Below, piece after piece: positions 7,441 to 15,546 of a stretch of 64,000 bases of DNA. The stretch is from Anaerocolumna xylanovorans DSM 12503. Its GTDB lineage: Bacteria > Bacillota > Clostridia > Lachnospirales > Lachnospiraceae. The number at the start of each line of letters is the position of its first letter. Within the stretch, counting starts at the first letter, position 1. The notes beneath the pieces were generated by a model that saw nothing but the letters and a program-made list of their open reading frames with translations, was not told the DNA's origin and searched no databases. Made by a program: the position numbers and the translations under genes. The stretch spans positions 94,290-158,289 of the forward strand of contig NZ_FRFD01000014.1 of assembly GCF_900143645.1 (NCBI RefSeq). Direction: 5' to 3'.

Positions 7441-8716
7441 TTCCACCAACCTCTTTCATTATTTTATTTAAATCATTGTAGTTTCTTGGTACCGGTTTAT
7501 CTTTAATTACCATTGAATTTAAAGTAGTTTGAAAAGACTCATCAGATATAATCTTTATTATATCTATTTTTCTGTTCCTATTTTGTTTTAATAAGTAGAT
7601 ATAACAAAACCACTCTTCTTTACTGAATGGCGTATTATCCCTACCGGTCTTTACTATTATACGATTCAAACTTTCTAATAAATATTCACTTACTAATATT
7701 TTTTGATTCTTCTCTTTCACAACTTCATTAAAAAATTCTGGTAATAAATCGTATAAGTACACATACATATTGTCATCTATAGTTCCATGAAGTAGATAGT
7801 CTCCAGAAGTATTAAGATGATTAATAATATACGTATAGGGGTTTCCCACATTTAATCTCACAACTTGAGTTTCTTTAAAATGATTCTTTTTGTCCATCTG
7901 TTCAATGTATCTGTTAGCGCTTTTTGTAGACAAAAAAACAATCCTAAATTCACACGGGAAATTCCAATTTCCATTCTTAATTTTGGAACGTATCTCTGCT
8001 AAATAATTGTGAAATCCTTCAATTAAATCTAATTGTATACCTTCAGGAATAATCAAGTCTTTTCCTCGAATTTCAACGGTCTTCTCATTAATTTCCGGAT
8101 TAATATTTATGGTTCCCTGCACCGGAAAATACATACCGTCTACCATTCGATCCTGAATTTCTCCAACAGACCTCCAGTTAACGTCTAGTTGGCTTACCGG
8201 AACCCCGTTAGATTCTATCACAATTAAATCCCTTTGTGTTTCAGGATTAAATTTAAGTAAACCAAGTTTAGCCCACCGATATACTTCATTAATGTCAGTG
8301 TGGATGGTTATATAATTGTAGGGATTTATATCGGTTAAGTGCCAGTTTCCATCCTTTATTACGATGTTGAAATTTTGTTCTTTCTTAGGAATTGGCTTTT
8401 TGAATTCTTTCATTTCTATCTCGGTAAAATACTCTTCCTCATTCAAATCACTTGAATCTAATTCGGTATAATTTTCTAAACATAATGCTTTAATGGAACT
8501 CATTAGTTTATACAGCATGTCATAAGACAATGTCTCAATTCGAATTATTTCGTTTAATATATCAACGGTTATATTATATTCAACGCGAAAGTCACGAAAC
8601 ATTATTTTTTGTAATTCTTTTACTAATGTTTTTGGATGCAAACTTATATCTGTTAATTGAGCAATTTTTTCTTGTAAGACCATTCGTAACTTATCCTGAG
8701 CATCTTTATTCCGCAT
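7433..8716 (-). CDS. Unknown 427-aa protein, first gene of repressor-like operon
   Basis: No confident domain. Residues about 140-260 contain NPETQRDLI, a DRMVDGMYFP segment and IPEGIQLDLIEGFHNYLA, which loosely recalls the QR...DGQHR layout of ParB/DndB-like folds with the key DGQHR replaced by EGFHN. That similarity is weak. It has a textbook AGGAGGAG site, a sigma-A promoter (TTGACA-17-TACTAT) and an ATGCAACA box upstream. Its end overlaps the start of the repressor-like gene. In SPbeta, yopP-yopQ-yopR are adjacent and control lysogeny, so this could be the analogue of YopQ; that is inference from position only. Confidence 0.55.
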   Translation of the reverse strand: MRNKDAQDKLRMVLQEKIAQLTDISLHPKTLVKELQKIMFRDFRVEYNITVDILNEIIRIETLSYDMLYKLMSSIKALCLENYTELDSSDLNEEEYFTEIEMKEFKKPIPKKEQNFNIVIKDGNWHLTDINPYNYITIHTDINEVYRWAKLGLLKFNPETQRDLIVIESNGVPVSQLDVNWRSVGEIQDRMVDGMYFPVQGTININPEINEKTVEIRGKDLIIPEGIQLDLIEGFHNYLAEIRSKIKNGNWNFPCEFRIVFLSTKSANRYIEQMDKKNHFKETQVVRLNVGNPYTYIINHLNTSGDYLLHGTIDDNMYVYLYDLLPEFFNEVVKEKNQKILVSEYLLESLNRIIVKTGRDNTPFSKEEWFCYIYLLKQNRNRKIDIIKIISDESFQTTLNSMVIKDKPVPRNYNDLNKIMKEVGGNV

Positions 8717-8749
8717 ACTATTCTCCTCCTACAAAGATAATACAACATA

Positions 8750-8794
8750 ATAGTATCATTAAATAATATTTATGTCAAACACTTTTTGTTGCAT
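8750..8794 (-). promoter_or_regulatory. Sigma-A promoter plus ATGCAACA box for the left-arm operon
   Basis: On the minus strand: ATGCAACA (8794-8787), then TTGACA (8778-8773), 17-bp spacer and TACTAT (8755-8750), about 34 bp before the ATG of the 427-aa gene. The box lies just upstream of the -35, where an activator or repressor could act. Confidence 0.65.
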
Positions 8795-8975
8795 TATATA
8801 CTTATTATATTGATATGCCCTAGCATATTGATAATCATTATAAGTTTTTATTTCAGATATATCTTACAGCAATTGAATATGAACACTCATATTTATGTTA
8901 AACATGTCTTTATCAGATATTACGCCTATTTTCTCCTAAAAAGAGATTTATCCATTCACTAACACATTCACATGG

Positions 8976-9004
8976 TATAACACCATTCTGTATATTTGTT
9001 GCAT
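8976..9004 (-). promoter_or_regulatory. ATGCAACA box in gene-free stretch
   Basis: ATGCAACA on the minus strand (9004-8997) with TTATAC 16 bp downstream. It stands in the gene-free stretch 8767-9096, between the DUF551-like gene and the left-arm promoter. Nothing else in the stretch is supported; an untranslated transcript is possible. Confidence 0.4.
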
Positions 9005-9096
9005 TTATTACACATTAAAATATAATGCCACAAGAAGAATATGTCAATACATTTTTATATTTTAATTCATTTAATAGCAGTTCTGCCTCTTTGATT

Positions 9097-9351
9097 TCAA
9101 CCGTCTTCCCTTTCAATTGCCGGTTTTGGCATATGTCCCCAATGCGTAACTTCCCAGGTACCAGGAACTTTTATACCATCTATATACCAAACCCAGATTT
9201 CTTTGCGGCCATGCATTTCCTTTACGTATTTAGCTGCTTTCGTTTGAATTTCAACATTCCAGTAAGGACTGTAGACAGTTACTAAATATTCTATACCTGA
9301 AGCTAACTTGGGCGGTTCTTTTACGTTAATATTTATCCAAGAAAATTCCAT
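9097..9351 (-). CDS. Small phage protein, DUF551-like (84 aa)
   Basis: The 84-aa protein begins with W-I-N-I-N-V-K-E-P-P and ends with EVTHWGHMPKPAIE, the two hallmarks of the DUF551 family of small phage proteins (typically WISVKDRLP ... VTHWMPLP). RBS GGAG 9 nt before the ATG. It is read away from the polymerase gene, next to the divergent promoter region. Family members are common in phages and have no known function. Confidence 0.65.
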   Translation of the reverse strand: MEFSWININVKEPPKLASGIEYLVTVYSPYWNVEIQTKAAKYVKEMHGRKEIWVWYIDGIKVPGTWEVTHWGHMPKPAIEREDG

Positions 9352-9497
9352 ACTTATTCTCCATAACTTTATTTAAGAAAATTATACTATAATATTAATA
9401 ACATATTCAATCATTTAGATAAATCATATTGATAACTTTAAAACTATTCCTTTAAGAAAAAATCACTTAAAAATATTTAAAGCAAGGATTAACAGAA

Positions 9498-9543
9498 ATA
9501 ATATGCAACATATATTGACACAGAAATAATATAATGATATTCT
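9498..9543 (+). promoter_or_regulatory. Promoter region of the polymerase gene with ATGCAACA box
   Basis: ATAATATGCAACATATATT (9498-9516) is repeated exactly at 13166-13184. It overlaps a TTGACA (9515-9520) with a TATTCT (9538-9543) at 17-bp spacing; a TATAAT at 9530-9535 lies 19 bp after the box. Host sigma-A could therefore start the polymerase gene, with the box as operator or as the element's own promoter element. Confidence 0.6.
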
Positions 9544-9590
9544 GAAAGTGTGAGAATAACTAAAATACAATGTTAAAGGAGGAATGACTT

Positions 9591-12326
9591 ATATTAAAAC
9601 AAAAGTCTTCGCAGAAATTTATATTTAAAATTCATTCCACAAGATTAAGAAAATCACGTTGGGATTTAGAATTAGATATAAAAACAGCAATGTTAGGAGG
9701 GGAATTAATTTCATTAGCTGACAGTACCGTTCTTCGATTCATTGATGAGTTAAACGGATTTGAAGATAACGAAATGAAAGTAAAGGAATTAAAGGATAAA
9801 ATAAAACAGGAAAGAAAGACCGGTAATAAAAAACCTTTAAAAGAATTATATGAGCAATTAAATACGCTTCAGTTTAAACCAGATTATATGTGTCTCATTA
9901 TAGATAAAGGATCGGATTATTGGCATGCTTACAAAAATGGGTTTAAAATAAACGGGATAAAATATAAAAGACTGCTTGCTACTACTGGCGGAGTGAAAGG
10001 TAAAACTATAGTTTTTGTAAGTGAACGATTAAAGGATGCCTTAAGAAATAGAATTGACAATGGAAGGAATTTAAAAAAAGAAATAATACCGGCTAAATTC
10101 GGAGCATATGAAGCTTTAAGCTGCTCCTCTTCTGTTGTTGTTTCGGATCCATGCAATATTTTAGTCGTAAAAGATTGCGAAATTGACATTGTAGATGACG
10201 TGATTGCCTTAAATGACTTTAACGAAGGAGAACCAGAAATATTATACAAAAAGAATGAAGTGATACCTAAAAATGCAAGTGATGGTTTTGGATTGATGCT
10301 GCCATGGAGAGCTGCCAGATGGGCCCTGGATTTAGGAATAGATTATATCCCGTCCGGGTTTAATACAAGGGCATACGCATTTGAAAAGGGAATGTTGGTT
10401 ACCTTTGACTTCATTGATTTTGCAAAAAAGCATAATAAATTTATAACTCATGATGCCTGGGGGAAAGAAGTTGACATTAGAGATTATGATGTTATTTTAA
10501 CTACTTCTATGCTGAAATTATGGGATAGTTATTCCAGTTTTGATGACTACATATATAATTGCAAGAAAAACAACTACAAATTCTGTATTTCTAAAGTATG
10601 CCCGGAGGCATTGGATAACGAACGGGATTTGAATTATCAGTTTATACAAAGTTACAGATTGACTGATGAAGACATTCAAGAATTAATACAGCCTACGATT
10701 GATGAAATAAAAGATATCTTAGGAATGGATTATCGGAAAAGTTTATTGTTTTTAAAGGGAATTGGGCTTAATAGTGATAATATAAATATTTATGATTCAG
10801 ATTTTATTACCTCATTAATGATAGATAAAAACATGATCAACGATCCTTATGTCAGAAACAGAATCCATTACTTGATTAAGAAAAGAATAAATGAAGCCAA
10901 AACCGGGGTTGTTAAAGTAAATGGGAATTATCAGATAGCTTGCGGAGACCCCTATGCATTATGCCAGAGTATTTTAGAACTGCCTGTTACCGGTATTCTT
11001 AAAAAGGGAGAGTTTTATTCTAAGTATTGGGCTGATAAAAATATCAACGAAGTTGTTTGTTTCCGTGCCCCAATGACATGCCATAATAACATTCGCAAAT
11101 TACAAATTATTGATAATGATAATATCAGATATTGGTATAAATGGATTAAAACCATGCTGGTTTTTAATTCATGGGATACTGCTACCGATGCTATGAATGG
11201 AGAAGACTTTGATTCCGATCAGAATTTTACAACTGACAACGAAATTCTTTTACGGAATACAAGAGAGTTACCTACGATTATGTGTGCGCAGAAAAAGGCT
11301 GATAAAAAAATTATTATGGAAGACGATTTAGTTCAGGCAAACATCGATAGTTTTGGTGATGACATTGGGATGTACACCAATGGAATAACCGGTCAGTTTG
11401 ACATTCAATCGCAATTTGATATCGAAAGTGAAGAATATAAGGTTTTGGGCTATCGAATCATGTGCGGGCAGCTATTTCAACAAAACGCAATTGATAAAGC
11501 AAAAGGGATAATATCAAGGCCAAGACCCTCTGAATGGTTTGATTACAGATTTAATGAAATAAAATTAAATGATACCGAAGAAGAAAAAAGTAAAAAAGAA
11601 TTTAATCAAAATATCACCGCAGATAAGAAACCTTATTTCATGCGTTATATCTACCCGCAATTAATGAAATCTTATAATGATTATTTGGAAAGTTCAAATC
11701 AAAAATGTATTTGTGAATTCAAATTAACTCTAAATGAATTAATAGAAAAGCCAAATAAAACTATACAGGAATGTGATTTTTTAGACTATTACGAGAAGCG
11801 TATGCCGGTAAGTAATTATAATTGTATTGTTAATAAGATATGCAGAATACTTGAAGATCAATTTGACAATTACTTAATTAACTTTAAATCAGACGCAGAG
11901 TTTGATTATTCTATTCTAAAATCAGATTCTACCTATACTAAGCAGCAATATAAAACAATTAATACTCTGTATAAAGAATATTGTGATGAACTACAAAAGC
12001 ATCAACAACGGGCAAAGAGAGAAAGGCTTAACAAAGACGATATTAATGAAACAAGAAATATATTAATGCAAAATTTCATGCAAAAATGTTTAACTGCCTG
12101 TCCTGATGACAATGTATTAACAAATATTGTTTTAGATATATGTTACAGTTCAAAAAAATCGAAACAATTTGCCTGGGATATTTGCGGCAGAACTATAATA
12201 GAAAATCTATTAAAACAAAATGATTATATGATCTGGTATCCTAAAGAATCAGATGAAGGCGATATTGAATTTAATGGGAAGAAATTCATTATGAAAAATA
12301 AGAAATTGGAGTGGAAAAATGATTAG
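9591..12326 (+). CDS. Single-chain DNA-dependent RNA polymerase, YonO-like
   Basis: Predicted 911 aa if translation starts at ATA 9591, 8 nt after AAAGGAGG; the first ATG (9690) has no RBS and would cut 33 residues (KFIFKIHSTRLRKSRW and on). Two double-psi beta-barrel signatures are visible. The first (near residue 231) reads SDGFGLMLP followed by PSGFNTR and KGMLVTFDF, matching the DGCG...PSAFQxR...KG layout of cellular RNA-dependent RNA polymerases. The second holds CFRAPMTCHNNIRKLQI, like the RAPTLHRLGIQAF box of the RNA polymerase beta' subunit, then the metal-binding NGEDFDSDQN (DFDSD at 539-543). SPbeta YonO is the known single-polypeptide enzyme of this type. The usual fourth residue Gly is Ser here. 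It heads the right arm and overlaps the next gene by 8 bp; it probably transcribes the tail genes. Confidence 0.85.
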   Translation: MLKQKSSQKFIFKIHSTRLRKSRWDLELDIKTAMLGGELISLADSTVLRFIDELNGFEDNEMKVKELKDKIKQERKTGNKKPLKELYEQLNTLQFKPDYMCLIIDKGSDYWHAYKNGFKINGIKYKRLLATTGGVKGKTIVFVSERLKDALRNRIDNGRNLKKEIIPAKFGAYEALSCSSSVVVSDPCNILVVKDCEIDIVDDVIALNDFNEGEPEILYKKNEVIPKNASDGFGLMLPWRAARWALDLGIDYIPSGFNTRAYAFEKGMLVTFDFIDFAKKHNKFITHDAWGKEVDIRDYDVILTTSMLKLWDSYSSFDDYIYNCKKNNYKFCISKVCPEALDNERDLNYQFIQSYRLTDEDIQELIQPTIDEIKDILGMDYRKSLLFLKGIGLNSDNINIYDSDFITSLMIDKNMINDPYVRNRIHYLIKKRINEAKTGVVKVNGNYQIACGDPYALCQSILELPVTGILKKGEFYSKYWADKNINEVVCFRAPMTCHNNIRKLQIIDNDNIRYWYKWIKTMLVFNSWDTATDAMNGEDFDSDQNFTTDNEILLRNTRELPTIMCAQKKADKKIIMEDDLVQANIDSFGDDIGMYTNGITGQFDIQSQFDIESEEYKVLGYRIMCGQLFQQNAIDKAKGIISRPRPSEWFDYRFNEIKLNDTEEEKSKKEFNQNITADKKPYFMRYIYPQLMKSYNDYLESSNQKCICEFKLTLNELIEKPNKTIQECDFLDYYEKRMPVSNYNCIVNKICRILEDQFDNYLINFKSDAEFDYSILKSDSTYTKQQYKTINTLYKEYCDELQKHQQRAKRERLNKDDINETRNILMQNFMQKCLTACPDDNVLTNIVLDICYSSKKSKQFAWDICGRTIIENLLKQNDYMIWYPKESDEGDIEFNGKKFIMKNKKLEWKND

Positions 12327-13077
12327 AATATTATTAAATGAGAAAATATATGCTGAAAGATTATTAGAACAAGATACTCTGGATAGGAAAGCAACATTTG
12401 ATTTGCGCATTCTGGCAAAATATCTTTATTATGAAAGAAACCTGACTCCAAATAAAATATATCTGGAATTAATAAAAATAATGGAAGAAAAGTATACTAA
12501 TTTTTCTTTAGCGAAATGGCAGCCGCTTTTATTGGATTTATCAAAAAATGCAACAAAATATAATCTCATAGAAATTGAATACATACCAATTACTAAAAAC
12601 GAGTTATTAACTATTGATAATGTAGCAAGTAAACCCATGCAAAGATTAGCATTTACTCTTCTTTGCCTTGCAAAGTATAGGAATATCATTAACCCCAATA
12701 ATAATGACTGGGAAAATTATGAATTTAAAGAAATATTCAAAAGGGCTAACATACAGGCTACAAAGAAGGAACAGGGATTTATGATTCATGACCTAAGAAA
12801 TACCGGACTCATAAAGATGAATAAGCTTGTTGATAATTTAAGTGTTAATGTTTGCTATATAGATAAAGAAGCTTCAGAAGAAGTTTTAAAGATTATGGAT
12901 TTTCATAACCTGGGATATGAGTATTTAGTATATTGCGGTGAAAAATTCATTAGATGCAATAAATGCGGTACCTTAGTAAAGCAAAATAAACAGAACAATA
13001 GACTATACTGCAATGAATGCCAATTAGAAAAACAATTGGAATGGAACAGAAACTATATGAAAAAAGCACGCGAATGA
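12319..13077 (+). CDS. Zinc-ribbon protein translationally coupled to the polymerase
   Basis: A 252-aa protein whose ATG overlaps the polymerase stop codon (ATGATTAG). Residues about 105-185 look like a winged-helix unit (LAKYRN...YEFKEIFKRANI...MIHDLRNTGLIKMNKLVDNL), and residues about 213-235 hold CNKCG...CNEC, a zinc ribbon. Proteins with this architecture occur in clostridial phages without a known function as far as I remember. The tight coupling suggests it works with the polymerase, for example in promoter recognition or elongation. This is inference from gene order; a replication or repair role is also possible. Confidence 0.6.
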   Translation: MIRILLNEKIYAERLLEQDTLDRKATFDLRILAKYLYYERNLTPNKIYLELIKIMEEKYTNFSLAKWQPLLLDLSKNATKYNLIEIEYIPITKNELLTIDNVASKPMQRLAFTLLCLAKYRNIINPNNNDWENYEFKEIFKRANIQATKKEQGFMIHDLRNTGLIKMNKLVDNLSVNVCYIDKEASEEVLKIMDFHNLGYEYLVYCGEKFIRCNKCGTLVKQNKQNNRLYCNECQLEKQLEWNRNYMKKARE

Positions 13078-13165
13078 TAACTGTGGAGTTTTTTCAACCG
13101 CACTAAAGCCTGTAAAATCAATACTTCCAGACATCATGACATTATTTCTTATGTGTATAATAAAC

Positions 13166-13208
13166 ATAATATGCAACATATATTTCTAATCCGAGTGTAA
13201 TATATTAT
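13166..13208 (+). promoter_or_regulatory. Tail-operon promoter candidate with ATGCAACA box, no -35
   Basis: The same 19-bp sequence as upstream of the polymerase gene (ATGCAACA at 13171-13178), followed 19 bp later by TAATAT/TATATT. No TTGACA-like -35 element is present at the right spacing, unlike the two other strong copies, so this is the best candidate for a promoter recognised by the element's own polymerase or by a specific activator. It lies 103 bp upstream of the first small tail-module gene. Confidence 0.5.
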
Positions 13209-13217
13209 CTTAGAGCA

Positions 13218-13248
13218 GAGGGTGCGGTCAATTGCTACGCACTCTTTT
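13218..13248 (+). terminator. Terminator-like leader hairpin (possible attenuator)
   Basis: GAGGGTGCG pairs with CGCACTCTT (two G-U pairs) and runs into TTTT. It lies between the candidate tail promoter and the first gene. A following 12-bp palindrome GTCCAATTGGAC at about 13252-13263 could form an alternative structure. Suggests attenuation or a barrier to host polymerase. Confidence 0.45.
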
Positions 13249-13286
13249 GCTGTCCAATTGGACTCAACAATTTATAAGTGAAAGGA

Positions 13287-13454
13287 ATGATTAACCTGTT
13301 TTTAATCCGAAAACATGAAGCCATGTATTTAAGGTCGAAGGGAGTTTTTGTGCCGGAGTTTAATAAGACTCATAAACAAAAATACCTCCTTGTAGAAAAT
13401 GGCAGAAATGAAAAGTTATTAGAAGCTTATAGAAAAAGCTTGAGCATTCATTAG
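13287..13454 (+). CDS. Small tail-module protein (55 aa)
   Basis: A 55-aa basic protein with the stretch LIRKHEAMYLRSKGVFVPEF and a C-terminal KLLEAYRKSL. Similar tiny RKHE..YLR.KG proteins occur in tail or head regions of clostridial prophages as I remember them; function unknown. The ATG at 13287 touches the AAAGGA sequence, which is too close. An in-frame CTG at 13296 has better spacing, so the true start may be non-ATG and the protein 52 aa. Confidence 0.5.
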   Translation: MINLFLIRKHEAMYLRSKGVFVPEFNKTHKQKYLLVENGRNEKLLEAYRKSLSIH

Positions 13455-13505
13455 CTCACAATAAAATAATAAAAATACTAAACTAAAAGGTTGGTGCTGC
13501 TTTTG

Positions 13506-14261
13506 ATGATTGATGAATTAAAGATTTATAGAGGTGACGATTTGGCAGTTAGCAAAAATATTGTTCTACACCAGCCAACTCTTAATGAAATTTGTGATTA
13601 TGGAGAAAAAGAATATTTCCATATGGTTTCTACTTTGACTTCGGTTGGCGCAGATTTAAAGTGGCAGCTTGATAATATAGGGATTGATTATACGAAAATA
13701 GATGATTTTGAATTATTCTACAAATTATTTATCAAAATGTTTACAGTCCGGCAAACCAGCATAATTTTTGGTGATACTCTGGACTTTACCAAGTTTGAGT
13801 TATGTACCAATACCTTAAACAACGAATTATGCTTAGTACAGCAGATATACAGCGAGGAAGAAGAATCCGAAAATATAGTAATTGATAAATTTACTTATTC
13901 AGTAATAACCGATTATTTACGAAAAATCCACGGCTTTAAAACAAATGAACAATTGCCGGCGAATGAATCCACTAAAAGAATACTTATTGAAGATGACAGA
14001 GATGCTTATTTATTAAATAAAAATAAAGAGCATCACTCATATTTATTAAATTTAATATCGGCAATGATAAATTCCGAGGGATTCAAATATGACCATACAA
14101 AAGTATGGAATATGAAAATAAACGCTTTCATGGACAGTATAAAGAGAATATCGAAAATCAAAAATGCAGACTTGTTACTGCAAAGTGGATATTCGGGTTA
14201 TGGCATTAATTTAAAAGAGATAGACCAAAAACAATTAGATTGGTATGGAGAACTCAATTGA
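13506..14261 (+). CDS. Tail-module protein, probable tail assembly chaperone-like
   Basis: A 251-aa acidic protein: IVLHQPTLNEICDYGEKEYF near the N-terminus, LDNIGIDYTKIDDFELF, IIFGDTLDFTKFEL, then FTYSVITDYLRKIHGF and a C-terminal IKRISKIKNADLLLQSGYSG. This layout (QPT..I.D.GE, DFELF, LDF..F.L, YSG) is that of a conserved protein family just ahead of tail tube genes in clostridial siphophages. By memory and position I assign a tail assembly role, perhaps a chaperone or a tail-completion protein. Start ATG 13506 chosen because GGTG lies 9 nt upstream; an adjacent in-frame TTG at 13503 cannot be excluded. Confidence 0.55.
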   Translation: MIDELKIYRGDDLAVSKNIVLHQPTLNEICDYGEKEYFHMVSTLTSVGADLKWQLDNIGIDYTKIDDFELFYKLFIKMFTVRQTSIIFGDTLDFTKFELCTNTLNNELCLVQQIYSEEEESENIVIDKFTYSVITDYLRKIHGFKTNEQLPANESTKRILIEDDRDAYLLNKNKEHHSYLLNLISAMINSEGFKYDHTKVWNMKINAFMDSIKRISKIKNADLLLQSGYSGYGINLKEIDQKQLDWYGELN

Positions 14262-14306
14262 GTTTTTTATATATAATAAAAATCAAAATCTTAAGGAGGA
14301 ATAACA

Positions 14307-15104
14307 ATGTCTTTTAATCCTAATGAATTAGTATTAGAAAAAATCCGCGCCGTAGAAGAATATGACGTCGCAACCAACGAATTACTGGGTAGATATACTC
14401 AGATAGAATCTCCCACTCTTGCTACTACCGCAACTGGTACAAACGTTGTTGATAGTATGGGCAGTTCCATTATGACATTCTATAATGCTCAGTCTGGAAC
14501 ATTCGGATTCACAAATTCATTATTCAGCTTAGATTTGGCTGCAAGTCAGCTTGCATCTGAAAAAGCTGTTGCTTCCGCATCCAAAAAACTCACTATGCCT
14601 GTATCTGAAATTGTAGATATCAGTGCAGATAATAAGGTAGTTCTAAAGTACGCTCCGGTTGGTACTCCTGGTGCAGAGGTGAAATATGTTAAAGTAATTA
14701 ATTCAGATAATACTTTTGGGGAAACCTATGAAATTTCCGCTACTGCCGGTGAAGGGAAGTTTACATTAGATGTTGCTACTAAAACGCTTACTCTTCCTTC
14801 CGGAGTAACTGGCCGAGTTTTCGTAAATTACACCAAGGAAACTACAACCGCTGTAAAGATTACGAAAACAACAGATGGTGTACCGGAGGTTAGATCACTT
14901 CTTATTCATGCCATTTTCCATGATCCTTGCAATAAGAATATTGTTTATTCCGGAGCTATTTGGTGTCCCAGAGCACAGATCGATCCTACAAACATAAGCA
15001 TTAATTTAACATCTGAAGGAAAGCATGCAGCTTCTTATGTTTTACAGAAAGAATATTGCGCTAAGGAAAGTAAATTGTTTGAAATTATGGTTTCTGAAGA
15101 TTAA
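14307..15104 (+). CDS. Major tail tube protein candidate
   Basis: A 265-aa protein with an AAGGAGG site 7 nt before its ATG. Rich in Ser/Thr/Ala beta-strand sequence, few aromatic or charged clusters. A central segment (about 95-175) looks like an inserted Ig-like or beta domain (KYAPVGTPGAEVKYV ... LPSGVTGRVFVNYTKE), and the C-terminus (IDPTNISINLTSEGKHAASY...) resembles the end of phage tail tube proteins. It sits between the chaperone-like gene and the tape measure gene, the usual place for the tube subunit. High expression is suggested by the strong RBS. It could alternatively be another virion structural protein; no capsid-like features are seen. Confidence 0.6.
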   Translation: MSFNPNELVLEKIRAVEEYDVATNELLGRYTQIESPTLATTATGTNVVDSMGSSIMTFYNAQSGTFGFTNSLFSLDLAASQLASEKAVASASKKLTMPVSEIVDISADNKVVLKYAPVGTPGAEVKYVKVINSDNTFGETYEISATAGEGKFTLDVATKTLTLPSGVTGRVFVNYTKETTTAVKITKTTDGVPEVRSLLIHAIFHDPCNKNIVYSGAIWCPRAQIDPTNISINLTSEGKHAASYVLQKEYCAKESKLFEIMVSED

Positions 15105-15122
15105 TACATAAGAGGTGATTTG

Positions 15123-15398
15123 GTGCCAAAAAATCAATATCATAATTGTGCCATATGCGGTGCTAAGTATCATTTTTGTTCAGGGTGCATGAATGTTAAA
15201 ACTTATACCCCCTGGAGGACTATTGTAGATAATGTTGAGCATTATAAGATTTTTATTATTTTAAGAGATTACAATAATAAAAACATAGATAAAAGTACCG
15301 CAAAAAAACAATTGCAAAAATGTGATTTGAACGGATTGGAAAATTTTGTTGCAGAAGTAAAAGTTCTTATTGAAGACATTCTTTCTTATGAAGAATAA
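15123..15398 (+). CDS. Small zinc-binding tail-module protein
   Basis: A 91-aa protein starting at GTG 15123 (GAGG 7 nt upstream; the in-frame TTG at 15120 is too close). It has CAICGAKYHFCSGC, two CxxC pairs that should bind zinc, then a helical acidic C-terminus. Proteins with this short Cys cluster followed by TPWRTIVD occur in tail regions of Firmicute phages as I recall. Function unknown. A strong terminator follows it at 15468. Confidence 0.5.
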   Translation: MPKNQYHNCAICGAKYHFCSGCMNVKTYTPWRTIVDNVEHYKIFIILRDYNNKNIDKSTAKKQLQKCDLNGLENFVAEVKVLIEDILSYEE

Positions 15399-15467
15399 AT
15401 GAAATAACCAAAGCAGCAAATCAAGAAAGTAATCCGCATTCTAACAGTGTGAATAGTATTTTATACG

Positions 15468-15517
15468 ATAGGTATGTAAAATTCGCACATTACGAATTTT
15501 ACATACCTATTTTTTTT
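15468..15517 (+). terminator. Strong intrinsic terminator inside the tail operon
   Basis: An 18-bp perfect stem (ATAGGTATGTAAAATTCG and its complement) with a 7-nt loop, followed by seven further T residues. It separates the tail-tube block from the next gene although all genes point the same way. Host polymerase should stop here. Confidence 0.85.
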
Positions 15518-15546
15518 ACAAAAAAGATTTGAAAGGAGTTATTTTT

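Noticed and set aside
5345..9351. Arbitrium signalling system (aimR/aimP) in the SPbeta-like left arm
   Set aside because: No TPR-type receptor and no short secreted peptide gene were found; the 427-aa and 329-aa proteins do not look like AimR.
9591..12326. Eukaryote-like RNA-dependent RNA polymerase or RNA virus origin
   Set aside because: The motifs are shared with YonO, and gene context (phage tails, DNA promoters) favours a DNA-dependent phage enzyme.
14307..15104. Major capsid protein
   Set aside because: No HK97-type features, no scaffold/protease or portal gene beside it; composition and position fit a tail tube.
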